Of a stretch of 64,000 nucleotides of DNA, positions 53,682 through 63,197 are shown one piece after another (the stretch's first letter is position 1; each line of letters begins with the position of its first letter). The notes beneath the pieces were generated by a model. That model had not been told where the DNA came from and ran no database searches. It worked only from the letters and a program-made list of their open reading frames with translations. Position numbers and translations under genes: made by a program. The stretch is from assembly GCA_029258925.1 (NCBI GenBank), contig JAPDJV010000020.1, forward strand, positions 62,001 to 126,000, written 5' to 3'. This DNA is from Thermoproteota archaeon (GTDB lineage Archaea > Thermoproteota > Thermoprotei_A > EX4484-217-1 > JAPDJV01).

Positions 53682-54470
53682 ATGGCTAAAATTAGGGTAT
53701 ATGTCGGCCAGAACCTGGACAAGGGAATAAAGCTGATTAGCGGAGAAGCCATTGAAAAAAAGACTGTAATAATCATAGGTAATTGTAGGATTCAATATGA
53801 GGGAAGGGGAGTCTCTCGTCTTGATTGGGGAGAAAGAATTATCATGATAAAGAGCGATGGAAGTCTTCTAGTACATAGGCCGTTTGGATATTTACCTGTT
53901 AACTGGCAGCCTGAAACAAGTACTATACATATTTTCAGCAGAGGAGAATACTTGTGTGTGAAAGCAGTCAGGTCTAAACCTAGAGAGAGAGTTTTCATAG
54001 AGTTGAAGGATATAGACATGATAGTTGTCTCCGAACTAGAAGATAATGCTCAGTTCATAGAATACTTATCTGAAGCTGAAATAAGGGATTTTCTAGCAAG
54101 CCATCCAGAGATTATTGAGAAGGGTCTTAGAACAATTAGTGTGGAAAAGAACATTGAGCCCGGATTCATCGACCTCTACTGTGTTGACGAAAAGGATCGT
54201 ATTGTAGTAGTTGAAATAAAAAGGCATACAGCAACCGTTAATGCTGTTAAACAGCTGTCAACGTACATCAATGCCTTGAGAAGAGAATATGGCCCCAATA
54301 GGAATATTAGGGGGATTTTAGTGGCTCCATCTATTACTAAAAATGCCCATGAACTTTTAGTTAAACTAGGAATGGAATATAGAAGAATAGATCTAAAGGC
54401 CATTTACGAGAAAATAGGGAGGACAATAGTTAGAGATAAGAGTAAGAGCATACTGGAGTACATTGAGTGA
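53682..54470 (+). CDS. nucS: Endonuclease NucS/EndoMS
   Basis: About 262 aa. Mismatch-specific and flap-cleaving endonuclease working with PCNA in archaea. N-terminal beta domain (IRVYVGQNLDKG, RPFGYLPVNWQP) and a C-terminal PD-(D/E)XK nuclease with GFIDLYCVDEKDRIVVVEIK near 161-180 (Asp and ExK) and QLSTYI. ATG 53682 is preferred; an in-frame GTG lies 18 nt upstream. It may replace MutS/MutL-type mismatch repair. Confidence 0.93.
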   Translation: MAKIRVYVGQNLDKGIKLISGEAIEKKTVIIIGNCRIQYEGRGVSRLDWGERIIMIKSDGSLLVHRPFGYLPVNWQPETSTIHIFSRGEYLCVKAVRSKPRERVFIELKDIDMIVVSELEDNAQFIEYLSEAEIRDFLASHPEIIEKGLRTISVEKNIEPGFIDLYCVDEKDRIVVVEIKRHTATVNAVKQLSTYINALRREYGPNRNIRGILVAPSITKNAHELLVKLGMEYRRIDLKAIYEKIGRTIVRDKSKSILEYIE

Positions 54471-54476
54471 TGACTA

Positions 54477-55049
54477 GTGGCCTCAGAGCCCGTTAATAAG
54501 AAGTACATAATGAGAAAATACAATGTCTTATCCAAAGTATACAACGACCTATATTCTGAAGAGCAATTAAGAAAATACAAGTATGCTCTAGCACACTTAG
54601 ATAAGTCAGATGTGGAAAGTAGAGTGATATTGGATGCAGGTTGCGGGACTGCTCTTCTACTAGAATTTCTATCAGAGACCTTTAAGCCATCATATTTTAT
54701 TGGAATAGATCTCAGCATCGAAATGTTAAAAGTAGCTAAGAAAGTTAGCGTTAGAACATTATATGATTTCATTCTAGGAGACATAGATTATGTTCCTCTT
54801 AGAGACAAATCCGTGGAAACAGCTTTTTGTTTCACTGTTTTTCACGACTTAATGGGAATAGAGAGGACTATTAAGGAATTACACAGAGTTACATGCAGGA
54901 AAGTAATTCTATCTATTTTAAAACATAGTAAAATAACTTGTGTTAGGAGTTTTCTAACAATTATTGAAACCCCTGAAGAAGTAAAAGATTATATATTAAT
55001 ATTTGATCCACAATTACATCAGTCATCCTCAACAACATTTAAATACTGA
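54477..55049 (+). CDS. Class I SAM-dependent methyltransferase
   Basis: 190 aa. SAM-binding motif I ILDAGCGTALLLEFL near 51-65, motif II FIGIDLSIEML near 74-84 and a UbiE-like VFHDLMGIERTIKELHRV region. GTG start. It follows nucS by 6 nt. Substrate unknown; the short C-terminus lacks extra domains. A TATA box for the SmAP gene lies within its last codons. Confidence 0.82.
   Translation: MASEPVNKKYIMRKYNVLSKVYNDLYSEEQLRKYKYALAHLDKSDVESRVILDAGCGTALLLEFLSETFKPSYFIGIDLSIEMLKVAKKVSVRTLYDFILGDIDYVPLRDKSVETAFCFTVFHDLMGIERTIKELHRVTCRKVILSILKHSKITCVRSFLTIIETPEEVKDYILIFDPQLHQSSSTTFKY
55037..55046 (+). promoter_or_regulatory. TATA box for SmAP gene
   Basis: CATTTAAATA, inside the 3' end of the methyltransferase gene, 58 nt before the SmAP ATG. 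The predicted transcript start is near 55068. Confidence 0.55.
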
Positions 55050-55103
55050 ATTAGAGGGTCAAAGCGAAATAGAGAAGAGCAAACTACTGATAGGTGTTTA
55101 CGC

Positions 55104-55355
55104 ATGAAGAGAGCAGCGGACCCACCACTCAAATATCTTAGAAGCGCAATTAACAATACTATTCTCGTAAAATTGAAGGATGGAAGCGAATACATGGGCA
55201 GACTAAAATACTGTGATCCCACAATGAACCTGTTGTTAGAGGAATGTGTTGAGGTTAAGGAGAGTGGAAAAAAGCCGTCAACAAAATATGGTTTAGTTCT
55301 AATTAGAGGTAGCAACATTTTATACGTTAGTACTGATTATACACAGACCCTATAG
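55104..55355 (+). CDS. Sm-like archaeal protein (Lsm/SmAP)
   Basis: 83 aa. Sm1 motif VLVKLKDGSEYMGRLKYCDP-like and MNLLLEEC, Sm2 motif LIRGSNILYV near 68-77. Forms heptameric rings that bind U-rich RNA. ATG start. Complete by length. Its own promoter is supported by the TATA box upstream. Confidence 0.92.
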   Translation: MKRAADPPLKYLRSAINNTILVKLKDGSEYMGRLKYCDPTMNLLLEECVEVKESGKKPSTKYGLVLIRGSNILYVSTDYTQTL

Positions 55356-55402
55356 ACCAAAGATATTACTACTAGTAATAGTTAGTAATGGGCAGCTAGT
55401 AA

Positions 55403-55413
55403 AAATTTAAATT
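55403..55413 (+). promoter_or_regulatory. TATA-like box for metK
   Basis: AAATTTAAATT-type element in the 89-nt spacer before metK, with transcript start predicted near 55434, so a leader of only about 10 nt. Confidence 0.45.
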
Positions 55414-55444
55414 AGTAGAGCCTAATCATATCACGGTGTATTAT

Positions 55445-56653
55445 ATGAGAAACATCATTGTGAAGGCGATAAACCAGGTTCCGATTGCAGAGTCTCCTAT
55501 AGAAATTGTAGAAAGAAAGGGCATTGGTCATCCGGATTACATAGCTGATGCGGTTGCAGAGGAGGCAAGTAGACGCTTATCTAAATATTATTTGGAGAAT
55601 TTTGGTGTTATACTCCATCACAATTTAGATAAGACTCTATTGGTAGGAGGCCAGGCAAACCCGTTTTTCGGAGGCGGAGAAGTCTTACATCCTATCTACA
55701 TAATTGTCTCTGGGAGAGCTACTACGGAGGTTGTGAAGGGAAGAGAGAGACATCCTATACCTGTGGGTAGGATTATAGTTGAGGCGGTCAAGGATTGGAT
55801 AAAGAAACATTTCAGATACTTGGATCCGGATAAACATGTTATAGCAGACTACCGTATAGGTAAGGGGTCAGTGGATTTAGTTAAGATATTTGAGCTTGGA
55901 GAAAGAATGCCTCTTGCAAATGACACGTCGATAGGTGTGGGACATGCCCCATACACTCCACTAGAAAGGCTAGTCTTAGAGGTGGAGAGATTTCTTAACT
56001 CTGAGAATACGAGAAATAATATTCCGGAGGTAGGAGAAGACATAAAGGTTATGGGTTTAAGGTTTGGAAAGAGAATTGAGCTCACTATCGCAGCAGCAAT
56101 GATCTCACACCTCATTCCAGACATGGACCACTATTTATCAGTAAAGGAACAAGTTATGGAGAGTATTTTGGATCTAGCCACTAAAATAGTTCCGGAATAT
56201 GATGTGAAGGTTTACTTAAATACTGCTGATAGACCGGAGCATGGTGTTGTATACTTAACTGTAACGGGGACATCTGCCGAACATGGGGATGACGGGGCAA
56301 CAGGAAGAGGTAACCGCGCTAACGGATTAATAACACCGTGTAGACCTATGAGCATGGAAGCAACTGCTGGGAAAAATCCTGTGAACCACGTGGGTAAACT
56401 TTACAATGTTTTAGCCCAAAAAATAGCGTTTAGAATCGGAGAGCTAGAGAATGTGAAAGAGGTTCAAGTAGAGTTATTGAGCCAAATAGGTAAACCAATA
56501 GATCAACCATTAATAGCAAGCGTTAAGGTCATACCTGATACAGAAATGACCTCAGATCTAAGAAACGAAATAATCAGCATCGTTGACGAAATGCTTGGGA
56601 ACATCAAAGTACTAACGGAATCGATATTGAGAGGGGAGGAAATGCTATTTTAG
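55445..56653 (+). CDS. mat: Archaeal S-adenosylmethionine synthetase
   Basis: 402 aa. Makes SAM from methionine and ATP; archaeal type, distinct from bacterial Met[21 protein letters not shown] near 24-43, [13 protein letters not shown] near 70-82 and the late [18 protein letters not shown] segment near 280-297 are characteristic. ATG 55445 lies 7 nt after GGTG; another ATG is 9 nt upstream. Provides the donor for the many methyltransferases in this window. Confidence 0.96.
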   Translation: MRNIIVKAINQVPIAESPIEIVERKGIGHPDYIADAVAEEASRRLSKYYLENFGVILHHNLDKTLLVGGQANPFFGGGEVLHPIYIIVSGRATTEVVKGRERHPIPVGRIIVEAVKDWIKKHFRYLDPDKHVIADYRIGKGSVDLVKIFELGERMPLANDTSIGVGHAPYTPLERLVLEVERFLNSENTRNNIPEVGEDIKVMGLRFGKRIELTIAAAMISHLIPDMDHYLSVKEQVMESILDLATKIVPEYDVKVYLNTADRPEHGVVYLTVTGTSAEHGDDGATGRGNRANGLITPCRPMSMEATAGKNPVNHVGKLYNVLAQKIAFRIGELENVKEVQVELLSQIGKPIDQPLIASVKVIPDTEMTSDLRNEIISIVDEMLGNIKVLTESILRGEEMLF

Positions 56654-56736
56654 ACGCATTTAACTGAAGAAAAATATCAGAGCATTAAGTGCTAGGATTA
56701 TGATGATATATCAAAAAGGTTCCCAGTGCAACTGAC

Positions 56737-58113
56737 CTACATATTTTCTTCATTGAACTCTATAACACTACTGTCCGAAGTATCCCTTAGTAGTTCTCTT
56801 AACCTTTCACTTCTATATTCATCAACAATTTTTGCTATGTCAACCATCTTTTTCTTCTCCCTTCTCTCGCGGAGAGCAATCTTCCTCCTCCTAGCTTCAT
56901 GCAATATTTCTGGGCTATAGAAAATGAGGTCTCCTTCCCTGATCCTTATCAGCTCATATCCCTCGACTTCACCAATTGTAATAACAGGTATGGTGGAGTC
57001 TTCTAGGGCTTTCTTAACATGTTCGGGGAATAGTTCGCCAATTACGCATAAAACGTCTCTTCTTGCCAGTTCTTGAAGTGCATTGTCTTGTATGAAGGAG
57101 GTCGTTTTTAAGAATACTATGTCCTCACTACTTATTCTACCGTACATTCTGTCCGCTATTGCTATACTACTTTGAGTAAGAGAGTCTAATACCTTGGCAA
57201 GCGATAATTCTCCCTTCACCAATCTCAATAGAATATTAATCATCATTTTTCTTTCGTCTATTAGTTCAACTATTTTATTTTCCTTTTCTCTCAATTCTTC
57301 TCTTAGCTTCCTTACTTCATCTACCAAGAACTCTATTTCCCTCTTCGCCTTTACCTCTGCGTTGAACGTTCTTCTTACTTCCTCTAACTCTTTCTCCAAT
57401 TCTCTTACTCTACTACTTAGCACTTTTATCCTATGTCTTAGTATAGCCCTTTCCCTATTCAAATTCACGAGTTTTCTCTTCACCCTATCGGAGATATCTG
57501 CTGTCGTCTTATGCTCTTTAACCTTATCTTCCACCTTCCTGTCCTCACTTTCCTCCCTTAGTTTTCTATCAATTTCTATTTCAACAGCTTCCGCTATACT
57601 AATGCCGTTGATAACCATAGATCTTATGCTGTCTATTGATATATCAAGTTCGACTTTGTCTAGATAGGCTTCTGCTTGTCTCAATTTAGACTGATAGAAT
57701 CTTAATGCCTTTAGAGCTGCTGCTAAGGCATCTCTCTGATGAGTATCGCAGCTGATATTTCCATCGATTTTTGAAAGATACTGCAAAACTACTTCCTGTT
57801 TCTCAGCAGTGGTAAGTGTTTTCTGAGGTACGAACAAGGGAAGTTTCAATGTTGATGCTAACTTCATAACAGACTGTGGTGGAGGATTGATGTCTGTAGC
57901 TATAACAGCAGGTTTTCCTATGGAGGAGATCATTGATAATATATCTCCTCTATCAAGTTCCCTACCGCTTTTTAATAATATAAGCTTTCCATCGAAGTCT
58001 ATTACTGCAATGCCAGTAACTATTCCAGGATCTATACCAACTATTATTAAGGGTAGTCTTTTCTCCTGAGCTAAAGACTCAAACTCTAATCTACTACTAT
58101 AAATAGGTCTCAC
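56737..58113 (-). CDS. DUF460 RNase H-like protein, C-terminal part of COG2433
   Basis: 458 aa. RNase H/RuvC-like N-terminal domain with IIVGIDPGIVTGIAVIDFDG near 22-41 and the DTHQRDALAAALKA segment near 122-135; a long coiled coil (about 195-310); then a C-terminal alpha/beta region. GTG start. It follows the 58137 gene by 23 nt. In other archaea these two parts can be one protein; here they are separate. Nuclease activity is predicted only. Confidence 0.8.
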   Translation of the reverse strand: MRPIYSSRLEFESLAQEKRLPLIIVGIDPGIVTGIAVIDFDGKLILLKSGRELDRGDILSMISSIGKPAVIATDINPPPQSVMKLASTLKLPLFVPQKTLTTAEKQEVVLQYLSKIDGNISCDTHQRDALAAALKALRFYQSKLRQAEAYLDKVELDISIDSIRSMVINGISIAEAVEIEIDRKLREESEDRKVEDKVKEHKTTADISDRVKRKLVNLNRERAILRHRIKVLSSRVRELEKELEEVRRTFNAEVKAKREIEFLVDEVRKLREELREKENKIVELIDERKMMINILLRLVKGELSLAKVLDSLTQSSIAIADRMYGRISSEDIVFLKTTSFIQDNALQELARRDVLCVIGELFPEHVKKALEDSTIPVITIGEVEGYELIRIREGDLIFYSPEILHEARRRKIALRERREKKKMVDIAKIVDEYRSERLRELLRDTSDSSVIEFNEENM

Positions 58114-58136
58114 AAGTACCTTTATATCTCTTGACC

Positions 58137-58805
58137 TTAAGGGCTTACTAGTTCCCTAACCCTATCTCCCGAAGCATATACTGTGAAAACGCTTCTCTCC
58201 AGCCCGCTTTCACTTCTTCTAACAATTAAATCGTAGTCTAATCCCTCTCTCTCAAGAAGATCTTTTATTTCTCTAGTTTTCCTCAGAATTATTCCTCTAA
58301 TTCTTCTCTTATATCTATCCTGACTTGAACCACCTGCCCCCACACTTCTACCCTTTGCCACAATGATCTTAGTCTTCTCTTCAACTGCTTTAATCCGCAA
58401 ACCTCTGCCTCTACTTGCAAGAATGGCTGATATATATGCTGCTTTGAGGGGTGGAGGATGACTCTCTAGATATATTCCCTCCTTAAAAGCTACTTCACAT
58501 AATTTCTCAAAACCCTCCCTGCTGGCCGTCACCTGGACTATGCTTGTCGTAGGGGGGAGAAGGCTTATTATTTTAGCTACGTCCTTTTCACTTTCTCCTA
58601 ACTCGAATATGTTGTCGACAGCTATGATTGATGGCCTATATTCCCACGCTAATCTAATAATTCTCCTAAGGGGAGCATTCTCGTATTCTCCGATTACTCT
58701 ATTATCATTTAATATTACTAGGGAGTACTTAGCTTCCTTTGATGATGAAGGAGAAGATCCCGGCATTATATCTATTCCAAATATCACTTTCCTTTCATCT
58801 ACCAA
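58137..58805 (-). CDS. DUF460-associated RNase H-like N-terminal part
   Basis: About 222 aa. The segment VIFGIDIMPGSSPSS near 7-21 and PSIIAVDNIFELGESEKD resemble the first half of COG2433 proteins. I choose TTG 58805, 7 nt after GGGGGAGG; an in-frame TTG at 58829 precedes that motif. The gene overlaps or abuts the end of rio2. The conserved pairing with the downstream DUF460 gene implies a split bipartite protein. Confidence 0.7.
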   Translation of the reverse strand: MVDERKVIFGIDIMPGSSPSSSKEAKYSLVILNDNRVIGEYENAPLRRIIRLAWEYRPSIIAVDNIFELGESEKDVAKIISLLPPTTSIVQVTASREGFEKLCEVAFKEGIYLESHPPPLKAAYISAILASRGRGLRIKAVEEKTKIIVAKGRSVGAGGSSQDRYKRRIRGIILRKTREIKDLLEREGLDYDLIVRRSESGLERSVFTVYASGDRVRELVSP

Positions 58806-59691
58806 TATCTTCAACCTCCCCCCTGACAAAGGCTAATGCCTTTTCGAGGTTAATTCTCACATTATACTTCTTCTGAAAGAATCTTACAATATATGTTACG
58901 TCTCTCTTCAATAAGTTGTCAGCTTCAGGGTGCTCCCTATCGACATATTGAGGCCAATCTATTATAGTTGGCTCTATTCTATCCATATCTATCAGCACAT
59001 TATATTCACTCAGATCTCCATGTACTATTCCTGCCACTAAGTAAAGTTTTTTGACGTCTCTAAGTATCATTTCAAGTATTGTTTCAGCACCCTCTAGTAT
59101 TTTAATCTTATATAGTGGGACTCCTTTTATTAATTGTGTTACGACTATGTGCCTGTTTCTAGCTATAGGTCTAGGTACTCTAGCTCCAGCTCTATAAGCC
59201 TTAATTAGAGCTTGATACTCTCTTGTAGCCGCGATAATAGATTCCTTTAACCAGGAGGTTGATGGTCTCTCAACGCCATAAGTCCTTTTCCTAAATGTTT
59301 GTTTAAAGCTTACCCTGCCAACTCTGTGAATCTTCACAGTCACCCTCTCTCCTGCAGACGAAAGACCTTCATATACTTCAGACTCTTTGCCAACACCTAT
59401 CTTATTGCCTATAGCCTGAAGTACCGTATTTTTAGATAGGCTGTTCAAGGCTATGCAATCTAGCCCTCTGAATGTTAAAATATAGCCTATGTAGGCTCCC
59501 CTAATTCTCCTAATAAGCTTCAATCTGTTAAGTTTTGAAAGGGAGTTTGAGAGAATCGAGGGAGAAACCCTCAATCTCCTTTCAATTATATCTACTGGAA
59601 CATATTCAAACCTATCCATAAATCCTTCTATTACTCTAAGTACTTTAAAGTCGACATCTCTAAGTTTTCTGTATACTGCTGGAAGAGTCAA
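58795..59691 (-). CDS. rio2: Rio2 serine/threonine protein kinase
   Basis: 298 aa. N-terminal winged helix (about 1-85) specific to Rio2; then an atypical kinase fold with GVGKESEVYEG at 99-109, Lys120, catalytic loop HGDLSEYN at 224-231 and metal-binding IDWPQYV at 244-250. Needed for late maturation of the small ribosomal subunit. TTG start with a weak ribosome site. It heads the operon with the two DUF460 genes. Confidence 0.94.
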   Translation of the reverse strand: MTLPAVYRKLRDVDFKVLRVIEGFMDRFEYVPVDIIERRLRVSPSILSNSLSKLNRLKLIRRIRGAYIGYILTFRGLDCIALNSLSKNTVLQAIGNKIGVGKESEVYEGLSSAGERVTVKIHRVGRVSFKQTFRKRTYGVERPSTSWLKESIIAATREYQALIKAYRAGARVPRPIARNRHIVVTQLIKGVPLYKIKILEGAETILEMILRDVKKLYLVAGIVHGDLSEYNVLIDMDRIEPTIIDWPQYVDREHPEADNLLKRDVTYIVRFFQKKYNVRINLEKALAFVRGEVEDIGR

Positions 59692-59935
59692 TTCGTCTCA
59701 CATTGAACATGTTTTAAACTATTGCACATCACTTATTTTAAATGTACTTCTAGATTTTATAGTAGTCGAACATTATTTGAAGTGTTACGTTATGTGAACT
59801 ACTAATTAAATTGCAATATGTTCTCCTAATCAGAAGAGTTTACGTTTGAAGCTTTATGTAAAAAATGTTTGCATATATTTGAGAAACTAAAACTTTATTA
59901 TATTCTTTTCTCAATATTTTTAGATGGTGGAAAAT

Positions 59936-60292
59936 ATGGTGAATAGTGCTACACATAGTATTGAAGAAATTATTAAAAGTGTACCAAAGGCTCCAGGTAT
60001 TTATGAAAGAAATAGGGTGCTCGTAGTAAAGGGAGAGGAGTATATTCTAAAAGTCACATCTGCCCTATCATCGTCGACAAGACTTAAAATATTGAAGTAT
60101 TTGAAAGACAAGGAGGTAGATGTTGGGAAGATTGCTGAGCTCATAAATCAAAGTAAAGCAAATGCAAGTGCTCAGATAAGAATTCTCGAGCAAGCAGATC
60201 TAATTAAAACATCATATAAGCCTGGGCTTCGAGGGGTGAAGAAACTTTGTAGAACGACTATTGATAAAATCCTAATCCTTCTAGGCGAGTAA
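59936..60292 (+). CDS. ArsR-like winged-helix transcriptional regulator
   Basis: 118 aa. HTH at about 45-85: SSSTRLKILKYLKDKEVDVG then IAELINQSKANASAQIRILE, ending LIKTSYKPGLRGVKKLC. The inserted Asn-rich turn is close to the archaeal ArsR-type group. ATG 59936 lies 5 nt after GGTGG. The 232-nt spacer before it is AT-rich with ACTTTATTATATTC near 59887 as TATA candidate. No obvious metal-sensing cysteine pair. Confidence 0.82.
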   Translation: MVNSATHSIEEIIKSVPKAPGIYERNRVLVVKGEEYILKVTSALSSSTRLKILKYLKDKEVDVGKIAELINQSKANASAQIRILEQADLIKTSYKPGLRGVKKLCRTTIDKILILLGE

Positions 60293-60347
60293 TACTGAGA
60301 GGCATGGATATCTCTGCTGGTTAAGACATTTCAAACGATTAAATCCT

Positions 60348-61946
60348 TCAAGTAAGTGAAATTATTTTTGATATAAAGCCTTTAAATACCGGAGCGGGGT
60401 CGGTAGGCCTAGATTTATATTCAGGGTGACATTGACATCCTACGAAGAAGGTATTTCCAGGTAGCTCCACGAACTCCACTAGGCTCTTTTTCACACTATA
60501 TCCTGATATTTTCATTCCACTTGACTCCAATAAATCAACGTATCTTGGATTCACTTCATACCTATGCCTATGTCTCTCAAAGACTACATCCCTATTGTAG
60601 AGCCTATATACTAGCGTGCCCTTAACAAGCCTTATTGCTTCAGATCCCAACCTCATAGTTCCACCAAGGGCCTCCAACTCTCTCTGTTCTTCCAATAAGT
60701 CTATAACCGGGTGGGGAGTATTAGGATCGACTTCCGTGGTGTTAGCATTATTCAAGCCTACAACGTTTCTAGCGAATTCGACAACGGCTAGTTGCATTCC
60801 AAAGCATATTCCCAGTGTAGGAATATTCCTTTCTCTCGCATATTTTATGGCTTTAATTTTCCCCTTAACCCCCCTCTTTCCAAATCCTGGAAGCACAAGG
60901 ACTCCATCGACGTCAGCCAGCTCCTCCTCTACTCTAATCTCATTTCTCTCTACTAGCGTTGCTTCAATCCACTTTAATTTAACGCGGCAATGATTATGCG
61001 TAGCACTATGAGATAAGGCTTCTATTATGCTGATATAACTATCCCTTAACTTTGTGTATTTCCCCACCATGGCTATCGTGAGCACTCTTGAGGACTCTTT
61101 GAACTTTCTAACGTATTCCTCAAGATCGCTCAGATCTGGTGAAGTCTTTTCAAAACGCAGCTCTCTCAATATGAGTCTGCCCAAACCCTGTTTCTCAAGT
61201 ATTATGGGGACTTCGTATATAGTTTCAACATTATAGCTTGTGAAAACAGCCTCTCTAGGCACATTACCGAAGAGAGAGATCTTTCTTATAGCCTCGTCCT
61301 CCAAGGGCTTCTCGCATCTAGCAACAATTGCATCAGGTTGAATGCCTATTCTTCTAAGCTCCTGTACACTATGTTGTACAGGCTTTGTCTTCTGCTCCCC
61401 TGTCACACTCAGTATTGGTACTAGAGCTACGTGGACGAAAAACGTGTTTTCACGCCCCTCCTCTATTCTCATTTGCCTAGCTGCCTCCAGAAATGGCAGT
61501 CCCTCTATATCTCCCACAGTGCCACCGATCTCTATAACTGTTACATCAAAATCTTTGCTGACCTCTCTTATCCTACTCTTTATTTCATCCGTTATGTGGG
61601 GAATTATCTGCACACACTGCCCCAGATATTCCCCTCCCCTCTCCTTCATAATTACTGCTTGATATATTTGCCCCGTTGTAATATTATTCCGCTTAGACAG
61701 AGTCGTATTGAGAAACCTTTCGTAGTGTCCTAGATCCAGATCCGTTTCCCCACCGTCATCTGTAACAAACACCTCGCCATGCATATATGGGTTCATTGTC
61801 CCGGCATCGACATTTATGTACGGATCTATCTTTATCATTGTAACGTTATTGCCGCAACTAGCAAGTATTTTGCCAATCGAAGCAGCCACAATACCTTTAC
61901 CCACACTCGAGAGAACTCCTCCCGTTACAAACACGTATTTAGTCAT
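60348..61946 (-). CDS. pyrG: CTP synthase
   Basis: 532 aa. Converts UTP to CTP with glutamine or ammonia. Synthetase domain with [20 protein letters not shown] near 3-22 and [15 protein letters not shown]; class I glutamine amidotransferase domain with catalytic Cys in [10 protein letters not shown] near 380 and the final CHPEY (His-Glu). ATG 61946 follows GGGAGA. Divergent from hps with a shared TATA-like element. Confidence 0.96.
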   Translation of the reverse strand: MTKYVFVTGGVLSSVGKGIVAASIGKILASCGNNVTMIKIDPYINVDAGTMNPYMHGEVFVTDDGGETDLDLGHYERFLNTTLSKRNNITTGQIYQAVIMKERGGEYLGQCVQIIPHITDEIKSRIREVSKDFDVTVIEIGGTVGDIEGLPFLEAARQMRIEEGRENTFFVHVALVPILSVTGEQKTKPVQHSVQELRRIGIQPDAIVARCEKPLEDEAIRKISLFGNVPREAVFTSYNVETIYEVPIILEKQGLGRLILRELRFEKTSPDLSDLEEYVRKFKESSRVLTIAMVGKYTKLRDSYISIIEALSHSATHNHCRVKLKWIEATLVERNEIRVEEELADVDGVLVLPGFGKRGVKGKIKAIKYARERNIPTLGICFGMQLAVVEFARNVVGLNNANTTEVDPNTPHPVIDLLEEQRELEALGGTMRLGSEAIRLVKGTLVYRLYNRDVVFERHRHRYEVNPRYVDLLESSGMKISGYSVKKSLVEFVELPGNTFFVGCQCHPEYKSRPTDPAPVFKGFISKIISLT

Positions 61947-61980
61947 TTCTCCCACAAAGTAAGAGTTGTCGTAATAACAC

Positions 61981-61990
61981 TTTTTAAATA
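61981..61990. promoter_or_regulatory. Shared bidirectional TATA element between pyrG and hps
   Basis: TTTTTAAATA can be read as a TATA box on both strands (TATTTAAAAA in the minus direction). Distances predict starts near 62011 for hps and near 61959 for pyrG, leaving both leaders about 10-15 nt. The intergenic gap is only 74 nt. Confidence 0.55.
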
Positions 61991-62020
61991 CTTTCCCAGT
62001 AGTTAAACACGTGATTAGCT

Positions 62021-62692
62021 ATGAAGAAAAAATTTTTGGAAAGACCTATGCTACAGGTGGCTTTAGACGTTCTCGACTTGAATTCTGCTTTGAGAATTGC
62101 TAGGGAATGTGTCAAGGGTGGAGTTGATATAATTGAAGCCGGAACCCCTCTGATAAAATCTGTTGGAATGAAGGCCGTTAGAAGGCTTAGAGAGGAATTT
62201 CCCTCAACCCCTCTAGTTGCAGACATGAAAACTATGGATACAGGCTATCTTGAAGCCTCAATGGCTGCGAAAGCCGGAGCAGATATAACTACAGTACTAG
62301 GGGTAGCAGAGGACGTAACAATACTTGAAGCTATTAGAGCAGCTAGAGATCACAGGATACTCGTGGAAGTAGACTTAATAGGCCACGCCCACCCCATTAA
62401 AAGAATTAGTCGCCTAGCCGAGATGAACGTCGACATCATATGTCTTCACACAGGCATCGACGTTCAGAAAGAACTGGGCATAAGCATAGAGAGAGCGATC
62501 AACATTATAGTTGAAGCTAGGAAAACATATGATGGAATTATTGCAGTGGCAGGCGGAATAAACGTTAAAACTATCGGAAGACTAGTGGAGGCAGGCGCAA
62601 ATATTCTCATCGTAGGCTCAGCTATAACCAAATCCCCGAACCCGATGGAAGCCTCCCTAAACTTAAAGAAGGAAATCGAAAAATCTATGTAA
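62021..62692 (+). CDS. hps: 3-Hexulose-6-phosphate synthase
   Basis: 223 aa OMP-decarboxylase-fold aldolase. LQVALDVLD near 11-19 and the active-site DMKTMD at 68-73 separate it from OMP decarboxylase (DxKxxD). In most archaea it acts in the reverse RuMP pathway to make ribulose 5-phosphate for nucleotide synthesis. The partner isomerase (PHI) is not in the window. ATG lies 5 nt after GTGAT. Confidence 0.92.
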   Translation: MKKKFLERPMLQVALDVLDLNSALRIARECVKGGVDIIEAGTPLIKSVGMKAVRRLREEFPSTPLVADMKTMDTGYLEASMAAKAGADITTVLGVAEDVTILEAIRAARDHRILVEVDLIGHAHPIKRISRLAEMNVDIICLHTGIDVQKELGISIERAINIIVEARKTYDGIIAVAGGINVKTIGRLVEAGANILIVGSAITKSPNPMEASLNLKKEIEKSM

Positions 62693-63197
62693 AACTACAA
62701 TGTTTAACGTCCTTGCAAAACTGCTTGTTATTTGGATGAGTATTAACGTACCTTAGGGATGGAGTGGTGTTTCTTTGGAGGTGAATAGGAGCCAGCCTTG
62801 AGATGTATGTTTTTCTCTAGGGATAGAATACCTTCCTTTGCTCGTTTTCGAGAGTTCTCATGAGGTCCATGAAAGGGGAGGTGCATTCATGAGGACTCTG
62901 GGCGGGTTACCACGAGGGAATACGGGCCTCGTGATACGGCTACGATGAACCCGGAAGGGTGGTGTGCACCAAGGCATATGTGGATCCACCAATACTTACA
63001 CACGCCGAATCCCTGAAACGAGGCTTATGTAACTTTTTAAACGTAGTACTTATGGTGTAATCTCAATGAGAATCTTATTAACGCTAATAATGTTTTAACA
63101 CTATTCTAAAAACTATATCTTTGAATATATTGTGTAGGCGGGTTTTTAACCTGGTAGCTTGAGACTAGTAGGTTATCGAGTATTTGGAGGTGGTTTT
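62693..63197. other. 505-nt region without protein gene, with structured RNA and promoter
   Basis: Most of it is the structured candidate RNA at 62750-63038, described separately and clearly more GC-rich than its surroundings. The last 150 nt are AT-rich and hold promoter-like CTATATCTTTGAATATATTG (63112-63131) ahead of the 63198 gene, which has a strong GGAGGTG ribosome site. Confidence 0.5.
62750..63038 (+). ncRNA. Candidate structured noncoding RNA, class not identified
   Basis: Nested helices on the plus strand: TTAGGGAT 62753-62760 with ATCCCTGA 63009-63016; TTGGAGG 62775-62781 with CCACCAA 62986-62992; GCCTTG 62795-62800 with CAAGGC 62970-62975; GAGTTCTCATG 62852-62862 with CATGAGGACTC 62888-62898; CACGAGG 62911-62917 with CCTCGTG 62927-62933; GGGTT 62904-62908 with AACCC 62948-62952. 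G-U pairs favour the plus strand. A T-run follows at 63034-63038. The 3' stretch GAAACGAGGCTTATG resembles RNase P conserved region V, but region I is not found. Confidence 0.5.

Noticed and set aside
56690-56740. ATGATGA ... CTGA pair after the metK gene
   Set aside because: Only 36 nt apart, shorter than known C/D RNAs, without inner boxes; it also runs into the end of the DUF460 gene.
57194-57667. 157-codon plus-strand open frame opposite the DUF460 gene
   Set aside because: Ser/Leu-rich sequence produced by the antisense of a charged coiled coil; no start signal.
62750-63038. SRP (7S) RNA
   Set aside because: A CCC-GGAA-GGG tetraloop hairpin is present (62950-62959), but the conserved GGAAGCAG-type helix 8 internal loop does not follow.
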